Assembly: GCA_023424475.1 (NCBI GenBank)
Contig: JAFADX010000121.1
Span: 34,340-98,339 of the forward strand
DNA: 64,000 nt
Direction of reading: 5' to 3'
From: Pseudomonadota bacterium
GTDB taxonomy: Bacteria > Pseudomonadota > Alphaproteobacteria > Acetobacterales > Acetobacteraceae
Position numbers and translations under genes: made by a program. Below, piece after piece: positions 25,328-34,039 of this stretch. Numbering within the stretch: the first letter of the stretch is position 1; each line of letters begins with the position of its first letter. The notes under the pieces were generated by a model. It worked only from the letters and a program-made list of their open reading frames with translations, was not told the DNA's origin and did no database searches.

Positions 25328-25431
25328 AGCAGATCCCGATCAGGTGGGATCACCTGATCGGGTGAAGATGCCCGCAGAAACAAAGGGCTGGAGGCGTTGC
25401 CGTGAGCCAGGGCGAACGGGAACGGCTCCAG
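25324..25431 (+). repeat. Palindromic repeat A (copy A3), second of the tandem pair
   Basis: A head-to-tail duplicate of A2 with a 104-bp period, sharing the middle CTAG. Two substitutions separate them (T to C in the GATGCTCG stretch and A to G in GGAGACG). The right boundary reads CCAG rather than CTAG. The core palindrome is at 25335-25346 and 25351-25362. The near identity points to recent duplication. Confidence 0.9.
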
Positions 25432-25432
25432 T

Positions 25433-25449
25433 GCGGCGCCTGGCGCCGC
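25433..25449. terminator. GC palindrome between converging glycosyltransferase genes
   Basis: GCGGCGCC (25433-25440), T, GGCGCCGC (25442-25449) is a perfect inverted repeat lying between the tandem A repeats and the end of the - strand glycosyltransferase. It is followed by CGTTCTCGTTT on the + strand. It could act as a weak bidirectional terminator; the spacer of one base makes a cruciform unlikely. Confidence 0.4.
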
Positions 25450-25474
25450 CGTTCTCGTTTAGTGGCCGCCCTCT

Positions 25475-26416
25475 TCAGCCGTCAGTGTGCAAGGCGAGGG
25501 AACCGCTGGGAAATTCAGGCTTGGAGTTCGATCTCGCGCGCTCGAAGCACTCGCGCAGCCTTCCCAGCGTGTACCAGAAGCGTAAGAAAAATTCCTGACG
25601 CTCCGGTGATGCCGGATAGAGAGCCCCCAGCAAGAGCAAGCGGCCGCCGAGTTCGCATGCGCCAAGGAACCCCGTGGGCTGTCCCAGAATTCCTCGGATC
25701 CGCTCGTCGCTCAACCCGTCCCAGTAAGCGCGGTTGGTAACCCATCGCCGTTCCAGGCGCTCTGCCGAGATGCGGTGGCCGACGCGCAACACATTCGAGC
25801 GCGCGACAGTCCATCCCCGCAGCAGCGCGATTTCCTGCACCAGCTTTTCTTCGCCGCTCAGAAGCTTCGTGCCGACCCGCCCAAGGGCTTCCGGGAAGCC
25901 TCCACATTCGAGCAGGAAGGAACGGCGATACAAGGAGTTCACACCGCAGACCGAGATGTTGGAGGCCGTGAAGCTCTCATCCGGCTGATCGATCAGCGAG
26001 AGAAGCTGGCGCCACCGCCTTCCGAGCCTGGGATCCATCATGGGAGGGAAAACGGGAGTGATGTTGCCTCCGAGGATGGCGCAGGTGTCCGGAGCCGCAG
26101 CCATGAGCCTGAGCACATGCTCAAACCAGTCATGCTGCGGTATGGCATCATCATCCAGGAAGGCAAGCCAATCACCGCGCGCGGCTGCCAGGGCAGCGTT
26201 TCGGGCTCGGGAGATCCCGGGCTCGTGGAGGCGCACGAATTGGATATTCGGATATTCCGCTACGCAGGCGTCGAGTATTTCTGCCTCTTGCGGCGAGGAT
26301 GCACTATCGACCAACAGCAGCTGCGCCACGCGGAAATCGATCTGCGGATACAGGTGGTCAAGACATGTCCTGACATCGGCCGACCGATTGTGTGTGCAGA
26401 TCGCGATGCTCAGCAT
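25475..26416 (-). CDS. Family 2 glycosyltransferase
   Basis: A 313-residue GT-A glycosyltransferase. It starts MLSIAICTHNRSADVRTCLD, continues with LLVDSASSPQE, GISRARNAALAAARGDWLAF and LDDDAIPQHDWFE, which carries the DxD-type metal motif. A later CGGFPEALGRVG fits the acceptor-side region of this family. The ATG at 26416 begins precisely at the domain; longer frames upstream are not conserved. It is the last gene of the seven-gene - strand polysaccharide unit, 86 bp after the GT4 gene. It is convergent with the + strand GT2, separated by the tandem A repeats. Confidence 0.86.
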   Translation of the reverse strand: MLSIAICTHNRSADVRTCLDHLYPQIDFRVAQLLLVDSASSPQEAEILDACVAEYPNIQFVRLHEPGISRARNAALAAARGDWLAFLDDDAIPQHDWFEHVLRLMAAAPDTCAILGGNITPVFPPMMDPRLGRRWRQLLSLIDQPDESFTASNISVCGVNSLYRRSFLLECGGFPEALGRVGTKLLSGEEKLVQEIALLRGWTVARSNVLRVGHRISAERLERRWVTNRAYWDGLSDERIRGILGQPTGFLGACELGGRLLLLGALYPASPERQEFFLRFWYTLGRLRECFERARSNSKPEFPSGSLALHTDG

Positions 26417-26502
26417 GGCGGGGTCACCTCCCGTTTGCGGAGGGCCGGGCGGGGCATTTCTTTGCCATCGCTCGCTACCTCGCCGGTATTGCATTGCCAT
26501 GC

Positions 26503-27624
26503 TCATGCACGAACCCGCGATTCGAGCAGGGCACGCCAGGCGGCGATAAAGCGCCCACGAGTGAGGCTGTGGGCATGCGCGAGGGCTTTTTCGATGCGCC
26601 GTGCGCGGTCCATCGCATCCATTCCCACCAGATGCCTGAGGCCTTCGGCAATCGAGGCAACCGAAGATTCATCGACGACGACCGCGCCGTCACCCACGGC
26701 GGCGCGCTGCGCAGCGCCGCTTCCGATCAAGGAGAGCAGGCCATATTGCGCCGCCTCGAGAGCCGGCATGCCGAAACCCTCGAGCAAGCTGGGCAGGACG
26801 AAGCCGGCCGCATTGCCGTAGAGCCAGCGCAGCTCGGCCTCTTCGACGAAGCCGAGGCGCATGACCCCGGGCGTCGCGGCCGCGGCGGCAAGGATCTCGT
26901 CAGTCGCGTTTCCGCGGGGGCCGCAGAAGACGTAGGAGTAGCCCTTTGCCGCCAAACCGGAGTCGGCAAAGGCCCGGAAGCTCCGAACGTGATTCTTGCG
27001 CCGCTCCAGGGCCGCGACCGTCAGCAGGAAAGGCCCGCTGATACCGGCCGGGGCGCGCCCGCCGTCCAAGTGAGTGTGTTGCCGGACAAAGAGGGGAATG
27101 ACCTCGAGAAATGGATAGTCCGTTCCGTAGACCTCGACGAAGGCGTCGCGCGATGCCTCGCTCACGAAGACCATGCCGGGTCGTCCCCTGCTGATGCGCT
27201 CGTAGGCCTCCCGGTAGTTCGCGCCGGTGGAAGCGTCGAACAGATCGGCATGCGTTACTGGGCCAAGGTCGTGGCAGAGTACGATGTCGTCGGGGCGTGG
27301 CTGCTCGCCCAGCACATACAGCGGATCCATATAGAGAATGGATTCGTCGCGGCCCCGGCGTGCCGGGAGCCACCGGCCAAGTGCCGGATGATCGATCTCC
27401 AACATCATCAGTCGTGCCAGCACACGGCCGAAGTGGCTCCGCGGCACATCTGCCCGACGCAGCCGCCAGTAGCGGCGCGCACTGATGAGATCCGTGCAGC
27501 CGTCGGCGATCTCCCGGCAAACATGATAGGCGCCGGTGCGGTTGATCAGCGCGAGCGACATGTCGGCGACAAGAGGGCGGTTCAGATGGGAGGTGAGGCT
27601 TGCGGTCGAGGCGATGTGGTTCAC
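26503..27624 (-). CDS. Family 4 (GT-B) glycosyltransferase
   Basis: A 373-residue GT-B retaining glycosyltransferase. The C-terminal donor domain shows GPFLLTVAALERRKNHVR, VMRLGFVEEAELRWLYGNA, and the EX7E region SLLEGFGMPALEAAQYG. The N-terminal half (HDLGPVTHADLFD, VFVSEASRDAFVEVYG) is the acceptor domain. The GTG at 27624 is chosen because it overlaps the flippase stop as GTGA; an internal ATG at 27561 is an alternative that would shorten it by 21 residues. Cytoplasmic or membrane-associated, it adds one sugar to the lipid-linked repeat unit. Donor and linkage are unknown. Confidence 0.85.
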   Translation of the reverse strand: MNHIASTASLTSHLNRPLVADMSLALINRTGAYHVCREIADGCTDLISARRYWRLRRADVPRSHFGRVLARLMMLEIDHPALGRWLPARRGRDESILYMDPLYVLGEQPRPDDIVLCHDLGPVTHADLFDASTGANYREAYERISRGRPGMVFVSEASRDAFVEVYGTDYPFLEVIPLFVRQHTHLDGGRAPAGISGPFLLTVAALERRKNHVRSFRAFADSGLAAKGYSYVFCGPRGNATDEILAAAAATPGVMRLGFVEEAELRWLYGNAAGFVLPSLLEGFGMPALEAAQYGLLSLIGSGAAQRAAVGDGAVVVDESSVASIAEGLRHLVGMDAMDRARRIEKALAHAHSLTRGRFIAAWRALLESRVRA

Positions 27625-29081
27625 GGCCGGACTCCCAAACGCGGCGCCATTACCTGGCGCGCGGAATTGACGATCCGCAGAAGCTCGTAACACAAAGGAT
27701 GCCTCGTTGCGGCAAGACCCAGAGCCCAGCCGGCCGCTGCGAGCGCGCCGGCGACCACCGCCTGGCCGATCGAAAGGTCGAACCTGAAGCCATGAGCCGC
27801 AATGACCAACAGTGGCCCTACCAGGGAGGTCAGTGAGGTCAGGAAGCTCTTGCGCAGCGCCGCGCCGACCTCCCGCAGTCCGAGTTGCAGCGGCCCCCGG
27901 ATGCAGGCGAACCCAACGGCCGAGTTGAAGGGGACCAGCAAGAGGTAACACAGCGCCACGGCCATGAGACCGTGAAATGCCGCAAGGGGAATCAGGGTTA
28001 AGTAGAGCGGCACCGGCAGGAGCGCGGAAACCACGAGCCGCAAGGTCCGTCCTTGGGACATCAGGAGCGGATAGACCACGACATCCAGCGGCGCGAAGAG
28101 CCGTGCGAGGATGAGCACCTGCACCACAGGTACGATTTCGATCCATCGGGAACCGAGGAGAAGAAGCGTGATCGGATGCGCGAGGCAGGCGACGACCAGC
28201 AACCCTGGCCATTGAAAGGCGCTGAGCAGCCCGATGGCATCGAGGACCGGCCGCTTGACCTCTGCGCCGCTCCTCTGATGCGCGGCCAGCGCGGGAAGGG
28301 CAACGGGCCAGATGGCCGAGAAGAGCAGCTTCCCCGGCATGTCCGCGACCAACTGCGCCCGGCCGTAGAGGCCGACCGTGCCGAGTTGCCCGTAGGCGGT
28401 AAACACGAAATGCGGCACCGTCTCGGTCAGTCGGCAGATGAGGCCCCAGAGAGCAGAACCGCCGCCAATCCGCAAAGCCTCGGCCCAGCCTCTCACCGTG
28501 ATGCCGAGGCCCACCCGCCGGTCACTGACAAGGCGCGCGACGGTCAACGCGACCAGGTTTGATCCCAGCAACGCCCAGGCATATGACATGTAGCTGAAGT
28601 CGAGGACGGCGAGCCCCACGGCGAGCAGCGCATTTGTCAACGTAGCGCTCACGTTGACGATCGCGACCTTGTCGAAATCGAGCACCCGCCGGAACATCGC
28701 GGTCGCGGGCCGCTCGAACGGCCCCAGCAGCAAAGCCATCGCCAGCACTTCGAAAAATGGCACGAGGCCGGGTTCGCCTTGGTATGTGGCCAGCCAAGGG
28801 GCCGCCAGGCAGAGTGCGACGGCAGCGAGTATCGAGATGAGCAGCATGACGCTGAAGGCGGCGCGCGTTGCCCCTGGGGTCAGTTCGTGGCGTTGCACCA
28901 GGTAGGTGGTCGGAACGTCTCGGACCAAATCGACGATCATGAAGACCGACATGCCGAGCACCGTCACGCCAACCTCGTACGGCGACAGAATGCGCGACAT
29001 GACGGCGACGACGAGCGCACCGATGACCATCGATGCGTAGCGGTCAACAGCGGAAAGCGCCAATGCGCGCCTAAGTTTCAT
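27621..29081 (-). CDS. Polysaccharide repeat-unit flippase (MOP superfamily, Wzx-like)
   Basis: A 486-residue integral inner-membrane protein with about 12-14 hydrophobic segments spread along its length. The N-terminal RALALSAVDRYASMVIGALV and the following SRILSPYEVGVTVLGMSVF are typical of the polysaccharide transporter branch of the MOP flippases. It would translocate undecaprenyl-linked repeat units to the periplasm. Its stop overlaps the GT4 start as GTGA. It is the only flippase in the locus, which suggests it serves the main polymer, working with the Wzy-like protein about 14 kb away. Confidence 0.87.
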   Translation of the reverse strand: MKLRRALALSAVDRYASMVIGALVVAVMSRILSPYEVGVTVLGMSVFMIVDLVRDVPTTYLVQRHELTPGATRAAFSVMLLISILAAVALCLAAPWLATYQGEPGLVPFFEVLAMALLLGPFERPATAMFRRVLDFDKVAIVNVSATLTNALLAVGLAVLDFSYMSYAWALLGSNLVALTVARLVSDRRVGLGITVRGWAEALRIGGGSALWGLICRLTETVPHFVFTAYGQLGTVGLYGRAQLVADMPGKLLFSAIWPVALPALAAHQRSGAEVKRPVLDAIGLLSAFQWPGLLVVACLAHPITLLLLGSRWIEIVPVVQVLILARLFAPLDVVVYPLLMSQGRTLRLVVSALLPVPLYLTLIPLAAFHGLMAVALCYLLLVPFNSAVGFACIRGPLQLGLREVGAALRKSFLTSLTSLVGPLLVIAAHGFRFDLSIGQAVVAGALAAAGWALGLAATRHPLCYELLRIVNSARQVMAPRLGVRP

Positions 29082-29147
29082 CGCCCGCTTCCGATCAAGG
29101 GGCTGGGGTAGGCCCGCCTTACGCCCCGGTGAGGCCTCATGCCGGTA

Positions 29148-30440
29148 TCAACCCGCGAGGCGCCGTTCATTTGCACGCCGGTTCACCAGCCTGCCGAGGC
29201 GCGCTGCCTGCTCCTCCAGCGCTGTTCGATACTCGGCAACCCGCTGTCTGATCACCACCGCGCGGGTATCACGTTCGGCCGAGAGGATCTTCACTCGCTC
29301 TGTCAGCCACTCAGGATCGAAGGTTTCAACATGTGCCGTGAATGCGCCGAGGCCCATGTGATCGAGCAGAATGTCGTTCTTCGCGCCGTAGCTCAGGGAG
29401 ATCACCGGCGTTCCGGCAATCAGCGCACCCACCACGTTGTGGAAGCGCGTCGCGACAGCAAGGCGGGCGCCTGACATCTGGGCGATCACGTCATGGATGT
29501 TCCGCGCGCTCGAGTAGTGTGTACGCGCAATCATCCGTTCGCCGCCCTTCGCGCCCAGCGCGACGCGAAAGCCCTGCACCGCTTCCTCGTCGCCCGCCTC
29601 GCCGATGACGAGCCGAAGCGTCCAGCCTTCGTCGATGGCCTGGCGTCCGAAGCACGCCAGCTTCTCGATATAGCCGGCATAGACACCCCCATCGTCGTTC
29701 GTCCAGCCGCGATAGCGCATGACTCCAAGCGCCAAGGTCCGGTCCTCGGCGCCCGCGACCCTTGGCGGTGCGTCGAACGAAAAGGCCAGGTCCGGGTAGA
29801 CAGGCAGATCCCGGCGAGTTCGCATGTGGTGCCGGATGAAGTCGCGCGACGCCTCGTCCCGGAAGCTCATCTCCTGGGCAAGCCGCGCCGCGCCGATCAT
29901 GAGGCTCCGGCTGAGCCGCGAGCGGATCGGACCCGCGCCTATGCTGGCCATCATGACCCCGCAGCCCGCCAGGCGCGCGCCGAGCATCCAGCTGAGGATC
30001 GCGAATGGGCCGCCGGCTGCGCGCTCGCCGAAATCGTCGAGCAGGCCGGTGCCGGGAACAAGAAGCATGTCGAAGCCGCGCAGCGCGGCCGCGCAGCGCA
30101 GCGGCGCCACCGACTTATACGGGACCTTCAGGAAGATCCGGTTCACCAGAGCAAGGGCCGAACTACGGATGCCGGGCGGCATCCAGTCGATCGCAGGCAG
30201 GCCGAAGGTCGAGGACACGACGTCGGGGCGACTGCAGATGACCGTCATGGCCGCCTGCGGGATCTGGGCGCGGATGGTCCGGATCATCGCCTCGAGCGAA
30301 GCCTCGTTGCCGAGGTTGCCGGCGCCAAACTGGCCGAAAAGGGCAATCCTGGGCGCTCGCTTCACGGCCGACGCAAATCCGGACAATGCCTCTGGAGCGG
30401 CGGACGAGGCAGCGGGCATGGTGGAGGCGTCAGCGCGCAT
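29148..30440 (-). CDS. Polysaccharide pyruvyl transferase family protein
   Basis: A 430-residue protein of the PS_pyruv_trans family (CsaB, ExoV, WcaK), which adds ketal pyruvate from PEP to sugars of exported glycans. The domain starts IALFGQFGAGNLGNEASLEA at about residues 29-48 and includes VPGTGLLDDFGE. The C-terminal stretch ISGARL-like MSGARLAVATRFHNVVGA and GTPVISLSYGAKN holds a conserved His and Arg. The ATG at 30440 overlaps the upstream gene by 11 bp; a start a few codons later is possible. Pyruvylation would add negative charge to the polymer. Activity in this family is not always pyruvyl transfer, so the exact reaction is inferred. Confidence 0.82.
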   Translation of the reverse strand: MRADASTMPAASSAAPEALSGFASAVKRAPRIALFGQFGAGNLGNEASLEAMIRTIRAQIPQAAMTVICSRPDVVSSTFGLPAIDWMPPGIRSSALALVNRIFLKVPYKSVAPLRCAAALRGFDMLLVPGTGLLDDFGERAAGGPFAILSWMLGARLAGCGVMMASIGAGPIRSRLSRSLMIGAARLAQEMSFRDEASRDFIRHHMRTRRDLPVYPDLAFSFDAPPRVAGAEDRTLALGVMRYRGWTNDDGGVYAGYIEKLACFGRQAIDEGWTLRLVIGEAGDEEAVQGFRVALGAKGGERMIARTHYSSARNIHDVIAQMSGARLAVATRFHNVVGALIAGTPVISLSYGAKNDILLDHMGLGAFTAHVETFDPEWLTERVKILSAERDTRAVVIRQRVAEYRTALEEQAARLGRLVNRRANERRLAG

Positions 30441-31791
30441 GTGCAGAAATCTCCAGGATCCAATCCCTTGAGCCCGAGCGGTTCCTCCCCGGAGGCGCGA
30501 AATCCTGCCAGCCGGCGCGTTCGCTGCGCCGGCTTTGCGCGGGCGTGAGGCTGCCATCGGATGGATCGAACCAGCGGGCCTGGACGATAGGGGCTGCAAG
30601 CCGGGACGGATCGAGCGTGACGAGATTGCCCTCTGGGGTGTGAACCAGTGCAAATCTGCCATCACGCGTTCGGGCCGCCGACTGCCGGCCGTTCGGCTCG
30701 CCCGCCCCTTCCGGTAGCAGCGCAGTGCCGAGGTCCGGTTCCAACTGCCACCAGGGAATGCGTTCGAAGAGCCTTACCAGATGCTGCATGCCGCGACTGC
30801 CCTCCGCATCAAGGGCCTGACGCCATGTCATCGGGGCCTCGCGCCCAGGTGTACCGAAGTGCCAGATCGGGTTGTTGCCGAAGACTTGGCCGAAGGCTCC
30901 GTTCAGCAAGGCTTGATAGGCCTGGGTGCGAAGCCTTTCCTCCGTCACGCCATGTTCATTCTCGTAGGTGCTTTCGATGAGGAAATAGGGCCGCCGCGGC
31001 CGGCGCCGCGCGGCCCGCCGGGCTGCGCGGTACACCGGCTGGTAGGTATAGACCGTGTCGACATTCAGCCAGGGCTGCCCGCCCCAGAACTCCGCCGCGG
31101 CAGTCTCGGGGGCGCAATGGGCCGTATTCAGCGCAGTACGATCGTGCCGGAGGATGCCCTCGGCCACAGAGAGAACGGAACTCCGTTCCGGCGGGTCGAA
31201 GTCCCCCGCATGGACCCACATGATGTTGTCCCGGTTGCCGAAGCGTCGCCCGACGTAGTCGCCGTAGGCGCGCAGGCGCGAGGGGCCGGCAGCGAGCATG
31301 CTGCGATACCACCCTTCGTCTCCGCCGCCGTAGCCGATGTACGCCGGCGCCAGAAGCACCAGGAATCCCAACTCCGCTGTGCGTCGCAGAATCCGGTCAG
31401 CATGGGCGAAGTAGGCTTCGTTTGGGTCGCTGAAGCCGCCGCGGCCGACGAAGGGAGGGTCACCATAGATGTTTGCCGGCGCGCGAGCGGCATATTTGTG
31501 CTCGATCAGGTTGACGAGCAGGGAATTGAAGCCGCGGGCGCGGCGATCCTGAAGGTAGTTCTCCGCTTCCTCGAAGCGCAACTGGACGATGAGCGACCAC
31601 GCCGTGTCGCCCTGGAGGAGAAACGGCCGGCCTCCACTATCCTCGAGATATGTTCCACCGGCCGCGACACGCAGGGGAAAGGCAGGCGCCGATGCAGCCG
31701 GGCGGGCCTGCCCGCACGCCACGCCCGCGAGCGCGGCGGCCGACCCCAGCACGGTGCGGCGCGACGTCGCCCGGGGCCAATTGATGATCAT
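30430..31791 (-). CDS. Secreted DUF4038 / GH140-like glycoside hydrolase
   Basis: A 453-residue protein with a twin-arginine type signal (ATSRRTVLGSAAALAGVACG), possibly ending in a degenerate lipobox, so export folded through Tat is likely. The body is a TIM-barrel of the DUF4038 type: GRPFLLQGDTAWSLIVQL, RGFNSLLVNLIEHKYA, ILRRTAELGFLVLLAPAYIG, IMWVHAGDFDPP and YFLIESTYENEHG. The last two are near the expected acidic catalytic residues. The C-terminus (from about 380) resembles the small collagen-binding-like domain often attached to DUF4038. Relatives include GH140 apiosidases. In this operon it probably trims or modifies the polymer during export. It overlaps both neighbours (4 bp and 11 bp). 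Confidence 0.75.
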   Translation of the reverse strand: MIINWPRATSRRTVLGSAAALAGVACGQARPAASAPAFPLRVAAGGTYLEDSGGRPFLLQGDTAWSLIVQLRFEEAENYLQDRRARGFNSLLVNLIEHKYAARAPANIYGDPPFVGRGGFSDPNEAYFAHADRILRRTAELGFLVLLAPAYIGYGGGDEGWYRSMLAAGPSRLRAYGDYVGRRFGNRDNIMWVHAGDFDPPERSSVLSVAEGILRHDRTALNTAHCAPETAAAEFWGGQPWLNVDTVYTYQPVYRAARRAARRRPRRPYFLIESTYENEHGVTEERLRTQAYQALLNGAFGQVFGNNPIWHFGTPGREAPMTWRQALDAEGSRGMQHLVRLFERIPWWQLEPDLGTALLPEGAGEPNGRQSAARTRDGRFALVHTPEGNLVTLDPSRLAAPIVQARWFDPSDGSLTPAQSRRSERAGWQDFAPPGRNRSGSRDWILEISAHAR

Positions 31792-33137
31792 GCCGTCGGA
31801 GCCGCCTCAAATGCGTTGAAGCGCCGATAGACAACCTGCGATGGTCTGCCGACGAGGTACCTGCCAACGCCGTCTTCAAGGGCACTCCGATAGACTCCGA
31901 GCGCGCCGTCGATGGCTTCCACCGTGCGGGCGATATCTTCGTCCTGATGCGCGTAGCTAACAACGAGGGACGGCATCAGCACGCCCCGGCGAAGGGTCTC
32001 CTGCAGGAAGAGCGATCGGAACGCCTGGGACGGCCTGCCTTCCGTGTCGAGCGTTGCGTAGGCGAGGCAGCAGTTGCGCCCGACGACCTTCACATGCGCC
32101 TCGAGCCCGTGGCGCCGGATGGCCTGCTCGATCTGGCCGCGCAGAGAGGCGCCCTGAAGATGGAGATGCTCGATCACCGGTTCGCGCCGGTAGATCTGCA
32201 TGTTGGCGATGCCTGCCGCCATGGCGTGCGTCTCGGCGCCATGGGTGGTCGAGAGGAGGAAGACCCGGGGCCGCTCCGTCTGCTCGAGGCCGCCGAGGCT
32301 CATGATGTCGCGCCGTCCGGCCAGCGCGGAGAGCGAGAAGCCGTTCGCCAGCGCCTTGCCGAAGGTCGAGAGGTCCGGCACCACGCCGTAAAGCTTCTGC
32401 GCCCCGTTCAGATGCCAGCGGAATCCGGTGATCATCTCGTCGAAGACGAGCAGCGCGCCATTCTCCGTGCAGAGGCGCCTGACCTCGTGCAGGAAGCCAT
32501 CCGCGGGATCCTCGCCGCGCGACGGCTCGAGGATGAGCGCCGCGATCCCGCCGGGGTGATCCCGGAACAGCGCCTCGACGCTGGCGATGTCGTTGTAGCG
32601 GAACTTCAGGGTCAGGCGTTTGACGGCCTCAGGAATGCCGGCATCGACCGCGGTCGTTCCGATGAACCAGTCGTCGGTCGAGAAGAACGGGTGATCGCCG
32701 CAGATCGCGATCAGGTCCCTGCCCGTCCAGGCCCGTGCCAGGCGCATCGCGCCCGAGGTCGCGTCCGAGCCGTCCTTGCAGAACTTCACCATCTCGGCCG
32801 TGTCGATCAGTTCCAGGAACTGCTCGGCGCATTCGACCTCGATCGCCGCAGGGCGCGTGAAGTTCGCCCCGTGCGTCATCCATTCGCGGGCGGCGGCGAC
32901 CACCTCCGGCCAGGCATGGCCGAGACCGACCGCGCGATTGCCCATGCCGTATTCGATGTATTCGTTGCCGTCGACATCCCAGACCCGGCAACCCGACCCC
33001 CGTGCGATGAAGCCCGGCGAGAGGATGGGATACTGGTCGTCGCCCTTCGCATAGGTGTGGCAGCCGCCGGGGATCAGCCGGTGGGCCACGCTGCGAAGGC
33101 GATCGGAGGTGGCATGGCCACGCTGCTGCACGGGCAT
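31788..33137 (-). CDS. PLP-dependent class III aminotransferase (GSA-aminomutase-like)
   Basis: A 449-residue PLP enzyme of the class III (glutamate-1-semialdehyde aminomutase-like) group. Key marks are VWDVDGNEYIEYGMGNRAVG, KDGSDATSGAMRLARA, VFDEMITGFR (232-240) and the PLP-binding Lys261 in STFGKALANGF. HemL itself is unlikely because of the context and divergent sequence; such paralogues occur in sugar and natural-product loci, where they aminate or transaminate carbonyl groups. The ATG at 33137 has GGAG upstream. It lies 11 bp after the regulator gene and overlaps the DUF4038 gene as ATGA. The substrate is not known. Confidence 0.85.
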   Translation of the reverse strand: MPVQQRGHATSDRLRSVAHRLIPGGCHTYAKGDDQYPILSPGFIARGSGCRVWDVDGNEYIEYGMGNRAVGLGHAWPEVVAAAREWMTHGANFTRPAAIEVECAEQFLELIDTAEMVKFCKDGSDATSGAMRLARAWTGRDLIAICGDHPFFSTDDWFIGTTAVDAGIPEAVKRLTLKFRYNDIASVEALFRDHPGGIAALILEPSRGEDPADGFLHEVRRLCTENGALLVFDEMITGFRWHLNGAQKLYGVVPDLSTFGKALANGFSLSALAGRRDIMSLGGLEQTERPRVFLLSTTHGAETHAMAAGIANMQIYRREPVIEHLHLQGASLRGQIEQAIRRHGLEAHVKVVGRNCCLAYATLDTEGRPSQAFRSLFLQETLRRGVLMPSLVVSYAHQDEDIARTVEAIDGALGVYRSALEDGVGRYLVGRPSQVVYRRFNAFEAAPTA

Positions 33138-33148
33138 CGCTGTCTCCC

Positions 33149-34039
33149 TCACCTGGTCCAATCGTCGCGCCGCGCGGGTTGGAAGCGTGTGCGCCGGAGC
33201 GGCAGCGCGTGGCTGTCCTGCTGCTGCGGGGGCAGGACTTCGACGATCAGGGATTCGACGGCGTCCATGCCGCTCGCGATGCGGTGCCGGCCCTGCGGGC
33301 TCAACGAGAGCATCCGGCGCTCGCGATGCAGCCAGTTCCGCGCCTCGGCGCGCCGCAGGAGGTTGCGGATCGTCACGCAGGTGACGTGAAGCCGTTCCGC
33401 TTCGCGACGGATCAGGTCCGTCGTTGCCAGCGGGCTGTGCAGGTGCAGATCGAGCATGGCCAGCATGAAACTCAGGCTGCCGACGCCGCGATCCCCGAGG
33501 TCGAGGCTGCCGAGGAAGCGCAGCACGGCATCGATGAACAGCAGTTGCCGCGAACGCAGGCTGCCGCCCAGCAGGTGCGGGTCCTGGGCCGCCCGACCGA
33601 CCAGGGCAGGCGCATCGCGATGGAAGTCCTGGACCAGCTTCTCGAAGAGGAGGACGGCGCGCTCGCTTGGCTCGAATACGTATTGCCGCGCATCGCGCGG
33701 GTCGCGACGCCGCACGAAGTCGCCCGTGGCATGTGCCATCTCCAGCACCTGCGACAGCCGCGCGAGCGAGAGCTGCGTGCGCATCGCCACGAGCGCGAAG
33801 GGGAAGCGCCCGGGCACCCCACCGCGCATCCATTCGGATTCCCGGATCAGGTAGAGGAACAGATAGAAGCGCCGCAGGTCGGAGAGCCAGAAGCGCTCCA
33901 TGGCCGCCTGCCGGAGGAAGTTCGAGACGAACTCGCCCTCGCGGAAGGCGCGGAAAAGGGCATCGCGTTCCTGCGGGCGGACGGAGGCCGCACCACGCCG
34001 CGCATGCACCTCCGGTTCGGGCAATGCGTGATTCATCAT
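33149..34039 (-). CDS. MarR-like regulator with two winged-helix domains
   Basis: A 296-residue predicted DNA-binding protein. Residues about 75-135 resemble a MarR winged helix (LSLARLSQVLEMAHATGDF, then RRRDPRDARQYVFEPSERA as the wing). Residues about 195-270 form a second helix-turn-helix (DLIRREAERLHVTCVTIRNL) followed by RRMLSLSPQGRHRIASGM, also wing-like. The ATG at 34039 is chosen for the GGAGG 6 nt upstream. It is the first gene of the seven-gene - strand polysaccharide unit and is divergent from the SDR gene, so it may control one or both promoters in the 367-bp gap. No ligand is evident. Confidence 0.7.
   Translation of the reverse strand: MMNHALPEPEVHARRGAASVRPQERDALFRAFREGEFVSNFLRQAAMERFWLSDLRRFYLFLYLIRESEWMRGGVPGRFPFALVAMRTQLSLARLSQVLEMAHATGDFVRRRDPRDARQYVFEPSERAVLLFEKLVQDFHRDAPALVGRAAQDPHLLGGSLRSRQLLFIDAVLRFLGSLDLGDRGVGSLSFMLAMLDLHLHSPLATTDLIRREAERLHVTCVTIRNLLRRAEARNWLHRERRMLSLSPQGRHRIASGMDAVESLIVEVLPPQQQDSHALPLRRTRFQPARRDDWTR

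Noticed and set aside
25220..25431. Tandem palindromic repeats as a CRISPR array
   Set aside because: Only two units, directly adjoining with no spacer, 104-bp period, and no cas genes anywhere in the window.
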